Source of the DNA: Candidatus Methylospira mobilis | Lineage (GTDB): Bacteria > Pseudomonadota > Gammaproteobacteria > Methylococcales > Methylococcaceae | NCBI RefSeq assembly: GCF_009498235.1 | Contig: NZ_CP044205.1 | Location: 1,297,716-1,361,715, forward strand | Length of the DNA stretch: 64,000 nt | Direction of reading: 5' to 3' | Program-made: the position numbers and the translations under genes | Shown here: positions 56,265 to 64,000 of the stretch, piece after piece | Layout: each line of letters starts with the position of its first letter | Numbering within the stretch: position 1 is the stretch's first letter | The notes under the pieces: model-generated | The model's input: the letters and a program-made list of their open reading frames with translations, nothing else | Told to the model about the DNA's origin: nothing | Databases searched by the model: none

Positions 56265-58496
56265 CTACTTCCAGCGCAAACGGTTGGCATTGGTCACTAC
56301 AGTCACCGAGGACAAAGCCATGGCTGCGCCGGCAATAATCGGATTAAGCAGCAAGCCGAATACCGGATAAAGGATGCCGGCAGCGATAGGTATGCTCAAC
56401 ACGTTATAAATAAAGGCGCCAAAGAAGTTCTGATGTATGTTCTCCACGGTAAGACGGGATAAATGCATCGCGTCCGCTACCTTGAGCAGGGAGCCGCGCA
56501 TAATGACTACATCGCCGCTCTCGATTGCGATGTCGGTACCGGTGCCCATCGCAAACCCTACTTCCGCCTGAGCGAGCGCGGGTGCGTCGTTGATGCCGTC
56601 ACCGACCATGCCGACTACCAGACCCTGCGTCTGCAGCTCCTTGACTATCGTTGCTTTATCTTCGGGCATGACTTGCGCCCGCACTTCGTCTATGCCGGCT
56701 TCGCGCGCAATAGCCTGCGCGGTGAGTTCGTTGTCCCCCGTTACCATCAATACCCGCACGCCCAGCGCTTTCAGCGCCTCTATTGCCGGCCTGGAGTCGG
56801 CTTTTATGGTGTCGGCAACCGATATCACGCCGACAATCTGCTGGTCGACGGTCAACAAAACCGGCGTTTGCCCCCGGTTGGCGCATTGATTCAGTATCGG
56901 CCAGAAAGCGCCGAAATCGACATGGCGTTCCTGCATCAGTTTGGCGTTACCCAGCGCAACGCTTTTGCCGCGCACTTCGCCAACTACACCTCTGCCGCCC
57001 AAGGCCTCGAAATGCTCCACTTTTTCCAGCGTCATACCCCGTTTATGGGATTCCTCGACTATAGCCGCGGCAAGAGGGTGCTCCGACCCCGCCTCCAGAC
57101 TCGCCGCCAAGGAGAGCAGCATTTCTTCCTGCAAGCCGGGAGCGGTATGTATTTCAGCTACGCGCGGACGTCCCTGCGTCACCGTGCCGGTTTTGTCCAG
57201 CACCACGCAGGTCAATTTACCGGCCAGCTGCAGGGCATCGCCATTACGAATCAGGATGCCTTTCTGCGCGGCGCGCCCCACGGCGACCATGACCGAAATC
57301 GGCGTTGCCAGACCCAGTGCGCACGGACAGGCGATAACCAGCACCGTCATTGAGGTAACAAAGGCGTAACCCAGGCTCGGGCTGGGACCGAAAACCAGCC
57401 AGACCAGGAAGGTAAACGCGGCGATCCCGACTACAGCAGGTACGAAAACCGCTGCAATACGGTCGGCAATGCGCGCGAGAGCCGGTTTACTGGCTTGCGC
57501 CTGCCGCACCGATTCGACGATGCGCGCCAGCATGGTGTCCCGCCCGATACGCGTCGCCTTGTATAACAAAGTACCGCCTTGATTGAAGGTGCCGGCAATC
57601 ACCGTGTCGCCAACCTGCTTGCTGACCGGCATGGACTCGCCGGTCAGCATGGATTCATCGATATTGGAATGCCCTTCCAGCACCTCGCCGTCCACGGCGA
57701 TTTTTTCGCCGGGCCTGACGCGCAATATTTCTTCGAGACCGATGGATGCTATATCGACATCGATCTCAACGCCATCGCGCACCACGCGCGCCGACCGCGG
57801 CTGCAGGCCGATCAGCTGGCGTATCGCCTGCGAGGTTTTGCCGCGTGCGCGCATCTCCAGCGCCCCGCCCAGATTGATAAACGCCAGTATCGTCGTCGCC
57901 GCTTCGAAATATGCGTGCCCGGCATCGTGGGGGAGCATACTGGATATGTCTATTGCCAGGGTGGAGTACGACCACGCGGCTCCGGTGCCCAATGCGATCA
58001 GCGTATCCATATTGGACTGATGCTTTTCCAGCAGCTTAAAGGCGCTGATGTAAAAATGCCGTCCCGAATAGTAGATGACCGCCATGGTCAATACCGAAAC
58101 GAACGACCAGAAATGCTTGGCGCCCGGTTCCGAGTACTCGGGAAACCAGCCCAAATGGGAGCCGAGCATCAGCGGGAAACCCAGCGCCGCCGCTACGCCC
58201 GCTTTCATCAGCAGGGAGATAAAGCGCGCGTGCTCCATGGCTTCTTCCGCGCCTACATCCTCCAGCGCTTCCATTAACGCCGCATCGTATCCGGCGTCCA
58301 CCAATGCCTGCTTCAAGCTTGAAAACTCGACATCGCCTTCAACGCGCGCAGTATGATCGGCAAAATTAACTTCCGCCGTCTCGACGCCGACAACGCCCTG
58401 CAGAGCGGTTTCGACGCCGGCGACGCAGCCGGCGCAACGCATACCGGCAATAGACAATCGCATGGCCGGTTTTTCCTGTTCATCAGTAGACGCCAT
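56265..58496 (-). CDS. copA: copper-translocating P1B-type ATPase
   Basis: A 743-residue ATPase that exports copper (I) from the cytoplasm. One N-terminal heavy-metal domain has [15 protein letters not shown]. Eight TM segments are expected; the CPC ion site is [20 protein letters not shown], phosphorylation site [26 protein letters not shown] the SEHP motif and [20 protein letters not shown] the hinge. [10 protein letters not shown] is the start. No CueR-type regulator or chaperone adjacent. It is divergent from the P460 gene. Confidence 0.95.
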   Translation of the reverse strand: MASTDEQEKPAMRLSIAGMRCAGCVAGVETALQGVVGVETAEVNFADHTARVEGDVEFSSLKQALVDAGYDAALMEALEDVGAEEAMEHARFISLLMKAGVAAALGFPLMLGSHLGWFPEYSEPGAKHFWSFVSVLTMAVIYYSGRHFYISAFKLLEKHQSNMDTLIALGTGAAWSYSTLAIDISSMLPHDAGHAYFEAATTILAFINLGGALEMRARGKTSQAIRQLIGLQPRSARVVRDGVEIDVDIASIGLEEILRVRPGEKIAVDGEVLEGHSNIDESMLTGESMPVSKQVGDTVIAGTFNQGGTLLYKATRIGRDTMLARIVESVRQAQASKPALARIADRIAAVFVPAVVGIAAFTFLVWLVFGPSPSLGYAFVTSMTVLVIACPCALGLATPISVMVAVGRAAQKGILIRNGDALQLAGKLTCVVLDKTGTVTQGRPRVAEIHTAPGLQEEMLLSLAASLEAGSEHPLAAAIVEESHKRGMTLEKVEHFEALGGRGVVGEVRGKSVALGNAKLMQERHVDFGAFWPILNQCANRGQTPVLLTVDQQIVGVISVADTIKADSRPAIEALKALGVRVLMVTGDNELTAQAIAREAGIDEVRAQVMPEDKATIVKELQTQGLVVGMVGDGINDAPALAQAEVGFAMGTGTDIAIESGDVVIMRGSLLKVADAMHLSRLTVENIHQNFFGAFIYNVLSIPIAAGILYPVFGLLLNPIIAGAAMALSSVTVVTNANRLRWK

Positions 58497-58654
58497 GAAA
58501 GCACCCCCGTGGTATAAAATAGTTATAGAGTTGCAAGCGTACCATTTTTAGCGGACGGCTCATAGCGCTACATGCACTCTGCAAACGCCGGCAAACCCGA
58601 TAAACTACCCTTGCCCCAAGTAACTTCTATTCCTTAATTTGCCGTGGAGATATC

Positions 58655-59164
58655 ATGAAAGCATATATTGGCCTGATTTCACTTGCCGCCTTGACTGTAT
58701 GCAGTCCGGCAATGGCGGAAACTCCGCCGGTGGTTGCGTCGGCGCCCAACGGCATCACCATTCCTGTGGGTTTTAAAAACTGGCGGCTGATCGGTGTTTC
58801 CCAGCGCAAGGACTCTCAGACGCTGCGCGCCACGCTGGGAAATTCCGTAGCCGTCGATGCCGCGCGCAGCGGCAACACGAATCCCTGGCCGGACGGCGCG
58901 ATACTGGTGAAACTGAGCTGGAAGGAAACTGCGCACGAACGCTTCGAAAATGCGACGGTGCCGGGCGATTTCGTTCAATACGACTTCATGGTCAAGGATA
59001 CGCAGAAATACGCCTCAACCAACGGCTGGGGCTTTGCGCGCTGGAAAGGCGAAAAGCTGGAGCCCTATGGCGCGGACGCTAATTTCGCCAATGAATGCGT
59101 AGGCTGTCACGGCATCGTCAAGGATAAGGACATGGTGTTCACGCACCCGGTCAAGCTGCCTTGA
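58655..59164 (+). CDS. cytochrome P460-family c-type heme protein
   Basis: A 169-residue periplasmic protein with a signal sequence (MKAYIGLISLAALTVCSPAM then A). NECVGCHGIV near the C-terminus binds heme, and a lysine in ILVKLSWKETAHERF may be the heme-crosslinked residue of P460. The sequence WPDGAILVKL and VPGDFVQYDFMVKD are family-like. P460 oxidises hydroxylamine in ammonia oxidisers and occurs in methanotrophs; the related cytochrome c'-beta binds NO. Which one this is cannot be settled by eye. Confidence 0.85.
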   Translation: MKAYIGLISLAALTVCSPAMAETPPVVASAPNGITIPVGFKNWRLIGVSQRKDSQTLRATLGNSVAVDAARSGNTNPWPDGAILVKLSWKETAHERFENATVPGDFVQYDFMVKDTQKYASTNGWGFARWKGEKLEPYGADANFANECVGCHGIVKDKDMVFTHPVKLP

Positions 59165-59208
59165 GAAAACGCGACCGCGCCATTTGAACGCCGGTTCCGA
59201 AAATAACA

Positions 59209-59230
59209 AAGCCCCCGATCAAGGGGGCTT
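59209..59230. terminator. bidirectional terminator between P460 and groEL
   Basis: AAGCCCCC-GATCAA-GGGGGCTT forms a perfect 8-bp hairpin between convergent genes. The T tract is short on either strand. Confidence 0.7.
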
Positions 59231-59250
59231 CATTATCTGTGCGGTTTGAA

Positions 59251-60909
<1,659 letters not shown>

Positions 60910-60932
60910 TCATCAAACAGCAAACGCGGCAA

Positions 60933-61229
60933 TCAGGATTCCAGCACAGCAATAACATCGTCTTCGCGCACGATCAGGTATTCGCTGCCTTCGTGCTTGA
61001 TTTCGGTGCCGGCATATTTGCCGAACAGCACGCGCTCGCCAACCTTGACCGTCAATGGCCGTATCTGGCCGTTATCCAGCGCCTTGCCTTCTCCCACGGC
61101 AATGACTTCGCCGCGGGAAGGTTTTTCCTTTGCGGCATCCGGTATCACGATACCGCCCGGCGTGGTCTGTTCATCCTCCAGCCGCTTCAACAGCAGTCTG
61201 TCGCCGAGAGGGCGTAATTTAATCGACAT
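60933..61229 (-). CDS. groES: 10-kDa co-chaperonin GroES
   Basis: A 98-residue lid protein: [20 protein letters not shown], mobile loop [16 protein letters not shown] and [20 protein letters not shown]. Precedes groEL by 47 bases. No CIRCE inverted repeat was seen upstream, so heat induction by sigma-32 is likelier, though no promoter was picked. Confidence 0.98.
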   Translation of the reverse strand: MSIKLRPLGDRLLLKRLEDEQTTPGGIVIPDAAKEKPSRGEVIAVGEGKALDNGQIRPLTVKVGERVLFGKYAGTEIKHEGSEYLIVREDDVIAVLES

Positions 61230-61642
61230 ACTCTTAGTCTCCTTAATGTTCGGTTACGGCGCGTTGCGGCGCCTGAACAATAGCATTCAATTATCAGGCC
61301 ATAATTCGCGTTTGAAGCGCACAGGCATATCGCGTGCGGAAATCTGGCATAAGTCCATGAAAATAAATAAGGCCATCTGTGCGGCTCCACGCATGCTTCC
61401 ATCTCGTATGCGTCCGTGCAGACAATGCCATGCTTCCATCTCGCTTTTTATGCTGCTGAGGAAGCAAAGCGGAAACACGGGCTGCTTACTGGGGAGCAGT
61501 ATCTCGTCAGGCTTGCCGTCTTGTCTTTATAAGCCGTTTATGTAATCAGGTTACAGCAACAGTCCGCCTGGTTCTGATAGCCGTATGGCGCGAAAACTGC
61601 AATGTATTGTGATGTAACCGCATCAACATGGAGGAAAGCATC
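61230..61642. other. 400-base gap upstream of groES
   Basis: Holds the groES promoter and, at the far side, the start region of the next plus-strand gene. A 15-bp direct repeat, CATGCTTCCATCTCG, occurs at 61392-61406 and 61429-61443. No gene recognised. Confidence 0.5.
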
Positions 61643-62290
61643 ATGACCCAATACACGCACACAGCAGCAACCCCGGCAGGTTTGATTCTGGACATGAGCG
61701 TTCAGGAGCATTTCAGGGAAACGGTTTCAATCGCAATCGCCAACCAGAACCTCGGCGTGATGGAAGATACGGCCTTCTATGTCGTCAATCTGCTATCGCA
61801 TTTCGTCAAGGCCGAATGGCTATACGACGAGTCCGCGCCCAAAGGCGTAACGCACCCGCCGCTGGCCCGACTTTATGCGCATGCCGCGCTGACCGGCTGT
61901 CCGAATGAACGCCATGCCATATTACGGCGACTGGGCGATATTGCGCTGCTGGTTTCGGGGCTGTTCCCGTCGAGTCTGAGCCGCAAAATAGTCGATGTCG
62001 ATTACTACATCGCGATGGGCAGCGGCGCATACGGTTATCTGTCCGGCAAACGTGGCGCATCGGCGCGCACGCGCACGCTCGCCGACATTTTCGCTGAGCT
62101 GGCCGGAAAATTTCACGCATTTGTCGATGTATTGAACGAAGTAGCCGAACAGTGCCGACTGCACGGCAACGAGGATGTGTTGCGGCTTTATGATGTATGG
62201 ATCAAAACCGGCAGTCCGCGCGCTGCCGGCAAACTAAGGCAGCTCGGTGTGGAGCCTGCGGCCGGGGCGGTCAGCCGCAGGTATAATTAG
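61643..62290 (+). CDS. conserved hypothetical protein, 215 residues
   Basis: Starts at ATG 61643 (MTQYTHTAATPAG) after GGAGGAAAGCATC. No TM or signal sequence. The central helix region FYVVNLLSHFVKAEWLYDES and the DVDYYIAMGSGAYGYLSGK segment suggest an all-helical soluble protein. I do not recognise the family. It is a single gene between groES and the Nit1-cluster genes; the C-terminal tail is basic. Confidence 0.65.
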   Translation: MTQYTHTAATPAGLILDMSVQEHFRETVSIAIANQNLGVMEDTAFYVVNLLSHFVKAEWLYDESAPKGVTHPPLARLYAHAALTGCPNERHAILRRLGDIALLVSGLFPSSLSRKIVDVDYYIAMGSGAYGYLSGKRGASARTRTLADIFAELAGKFHAFVDVLNEVAEQCRLHGNEDVLRLYDVWIKTGSPRAAGKLRQLGVEPAAGAVSRRYN

Positions 62291-62808
62291 TGTCTGAACG
62301 GAAACGCTGCCAATCTATATGAATCAAGGGTTTCAGAGATTTCTTGAACACGAAGAAATAAACTGTCCACGAAAAGCACGAAATACACGAAAATTTTTAT
62401 ATATTTTTCGTGAGTTTCGTGGACAAAAAATCTTTCCTGCTTTAGTTATTTGAACATTGAGCAAATTATATCTTCATATTTCAAAGATCTTCGATCGATG
62501 ATTTTGTCTGAAACCTTTGGTGGATAAGGCTTGTAGAATTTCCGTTCAAGCACTAATTAGCATTAGCGCGGTTTTTTTACCCGCGCGATTTATGGTGATG
62601 GGAATGGAAGCCCTCCCTCTGCCATACAAGGATTTCGGAAATCTTCTTTCTCATAGCTTCGAATTTATTTACCCGACGACCTGCCGGATTGTTTTTCGAC
62701 GGACGACAGCCTGGGTGAGCCGACAGCCAGTGTCCAGGCATGCACATGCACCCGATGGCCTGAATGGGGCCGCAGTCGGCACTTTCATATTGTTGAGTGA
62801 ATGCGCGG
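62291..62808. other. 518-base AT-rich non-coding region
   Basis: Contains the inverted repeat at 62364-62425. No open frame in the rest looks coding. It ends at the convergent Nit1-cluster genes. Confidence 0.5.
62364..62425. repeat. imperfect inverted repeat, cruciform-like
   Basis: TGTCCACGAAAAGCACGAAA at the left and its inverse TTTCGTGAGTTTCGTGGACA at the right enclose an AT-rich centre. It may act as a terminator for the 61643 gene or be a dispersed repeat. Confidence 0.6.
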
Positions 62809-63096
62809 TTATTCAATGAACTCTTCCAGCACAATCTGTGCGTTTGCGGTATCGGAAAAGCGCGCGGCGATGGTTTCGATTTCCTCCAGCTGGTTCATTG
62901 CGCTGCTGCAGGTAAAGCCGAATTTCCGGCGTACCCGTTCGCTGGCGATGTTCAGCGCTTCGCGGCTACGCGTGAGGAAGTCGGCCAGCTCGTAGCTGTC
63001 GCCCGGATTGAAATAATCCTTGATGATCAGCGACGGCGAATAACAAAGGGTTTCGGATTGGTCCGGCCAGCGGACGCGAAAACGCATTTCAGGCAT
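62809..63096 (-). CDS. MSMEG_0570-family nitrogen-starvation response protein
   Basis: A 95-residue protein: MPEMRFRVRWPDQSETLCYS with SLIIKDYFNPGDSYELADFL and an RVRRKFGFTCSSAM segment, characteristic of the MSMEG_0570 family of the conserved Nit1 gene cluster. That cluster, with a nitrilase, a radical SAM protein and other enzymes, has been linked to cyanide assimilation. The start overlaps the end of the upstream glycosyltransferase gene by 8 bases, so they form one operon. Function of this small protein is unknown. Confidence 0.8.
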   Translation of the reverse strand: MPEMRFRVRWPDQSETLCYSPSLIIKDYFNPGDSYELADFLTRSREALNIASERVRRKFGFTCSSAMNQLEEIETIAARFSDTANAQIVLEEFIE

Positions 63097-64000
63097 GGGT
63101 ATTACCTCTTGGGTTGATGATGGATTGATAAATCTTCAAATGAGTCCGTGCCGATGTTTCCCAGGAAAATTCAGAGGCAAGACGCGAAGCTGTGGCAGCC
63201 AGACGCTGCCGGGGAAAGTCGCCGATTGCCTGCTTCATCGCTGCAGCAATGGCTAGCCTTTCTTCAGGGTCGGTCCAGACGCAGTCATGCTCCTGCAGGT
63301 ATTCGCTAAATGGCGGCCGGCGCGAAACGATGACCGGCGTGCCGGAAACAATGGCTTCCAGCACCACCAGACCGAAGCCTTCCTGCAGCGACGGAAACAC
63401 CAGCGCGTCGGCGAGACGAAACAGCGATGGCATTGCGGCGTCCGGCAACGGCCCGCTGATAACCAGCGGCTGGTCGGGGCCTTCCGCGATGCCGCTGTTT
63501 TTTACCGCATCGTCGAATGCTTGCCGATAACCGCTGTGATCGAGCAGGCTGGCGCCGCCGGCGATCAGCAATTGCGCCTGTGGCTGGTTTTTCAGCACAT
63601 CAAGGAACGAATGGAAAATGCGTAATGTGTTTTTACGTGCTTCGATGCCGCCGACGGCCAGAAACAGCGGGCCGCTCCGGTTAAGACCGAGACGGCTACG
63701 CAGCGATTCATCCTCGGGCTGCGCAGTCGGATGAAAGCGCCGGGTATCGACGCCGTTGTTGATTTCGATGGCGTTAATGCCGTGTTCGTCGGCGAGCTTT
63801 TCGCGCCAGTGGCGGCTGACGCACAGTACCTGCCGCGCTTCACGAAACGAACGCGCCTGCCAGGCCGCGAGATCGGCAGCGCCGAAAGTATCGAGATGAT
63901 GCACGGTGCGCACGAAGCCGGGCAGTATGCCGCGCTCGCTCAGCATTGCCAGCGCGCAGCCGCTGATCGCGTCCTGGGCGTGATAGATGTCGTAGCGCGG
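63089..64000 (-). CDS. MSMEG_0565-family glycosyltransferase, cut by the window edge
   Basis: The visible 303 codons run on past the edge (RYDIYHAQDAISGCALAMLS precedes the internal ATG at 63946, so that ATG is not the start). GT4 features: FVRTVHHLDTFG, LFLAVGGIEARKNTLRIFHS, FPSLQEGFGLVVLEAIVSGT (nucleotide-sugar binding E-x7-E). The family is part of the Nit1 cluster. The rest of the cluster should lie to the right, outside the window. Confidence 0.82.
   Translation of the reverse strand, partial: PRYDIYHAQDAISGCALAMLSERGILPGFVRTVHHLDTFGAADLAAWQARSFREARQVLCVSRHWREKLADEHGINAIEINNGVDTRRFHPTAQPEDESLRSRLGLNRSGPLFLAVGGIEARKNTLRIFHSFLDVLKNQPQAQLLIAGGASLLDHSGYRQAFDDAVKNSGIAEGPDQPLVISGPLPDAAMPSLFRLADALVFPSLQEGFGLVVLEAIVSGTPVIVSRRPPFSEYLQEHDCVWTDPEERLAIAAAMKQAIGDFPRQRLAATASRLASEFSWETSARTHLKIYQSIINPRGNTHA

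Noticed and set aside
61230..61642. CIRCE operator before groES
   Set aside because: No TTAGCACTC inverted repeat was found in the region.

Overview
The window is a stretch of a proteobacterial chromosome. The Wza/Wzc exopolysaccharide genes, a fused Nudix/ThiE protein, rnfAB, a type I glutamine synthetase, a cytochrome P460 and the Pro-Arg-His-Lys tRNA cluster fit a gammaproteobacterium best, possibly a methanotroph or other methylotroph, though a betaproteobacterium such as a Gallionella relative is not excluded. There is no rRNA in the window, so the assignment is inference.

Layout. 0-16.6 kb is an envelope polysaccharide region: bcsB-bcsZ on the minus strand, then a plus-strand series with a YdjC/ChbG-type deacetylase, a WcaI-type glycosyltransferase, a coiled-coil membrane protein, a WcaJ-type initiating sugar transferase, a very unusual coiled-coil/TM/outer-membrane-barrel fusion, a Wza-type export protein, a Wzc-type kinase and a Nudix-ThiE protein. 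glnA follows at 16.8-18.3 kb. 18.4-26.3 kb is a graveyard of mobile DNA at tRNA-Ser(GGA): a 44-bp direct repeat flanks a decayed element that contains a toxin-antitoxin pair, an IS21 split by an IS3, and half an integrase. An intact ISAs1 with a 10-bp target duplication sits in the left repeat and an IS630 remnant lies beyond the tRNA.

26.6-42.7 kb is mostly housekeeping: tyrS, a formylglycine-generating-enzyme-like protein, rnfB, rnfA, metG, mepA, lplT, an HxlR regulator, MAPEG, cspA, a RIO kinase, ispG, rplM-rpsI and tRNA-Gln. The metG frame is extraordinary: an EcsC-like domain is joined to its N-terminus and a DUF559 nuclease-like cassette, bordered by REP-like repeats, lies in frame in the linker before the C-terminal tRNA-binding domain. 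42.7-51.2 kb is a second island between tRNA-Gln and tRNA-Lys: an integrase remnant, an intact IS21, hicAB with a palindromic operator, a TrfA-like replication gene with two 22-bp iteron-like repeats, an AlpA-like gene, an unknown zinc/HTH protein and an intact tyrosine integrase. It looks like an integrated plasmid.

51.2-64 kb holds four tRNAs, queG, ettA, a B12-binding radical SAM gene, copA, a cytochrome P460, groEL-groES, an unknown gene and, at the right edge, two genes of the conserved Nit1 (MSMEG_0565-0572-type) cluster. The strongest candidates for something undescribed are the coiled-coil/TM/beta-barrel fusion with its paralogue in the polysaccharide region, and the mobile DUF559 cassette inside metG.
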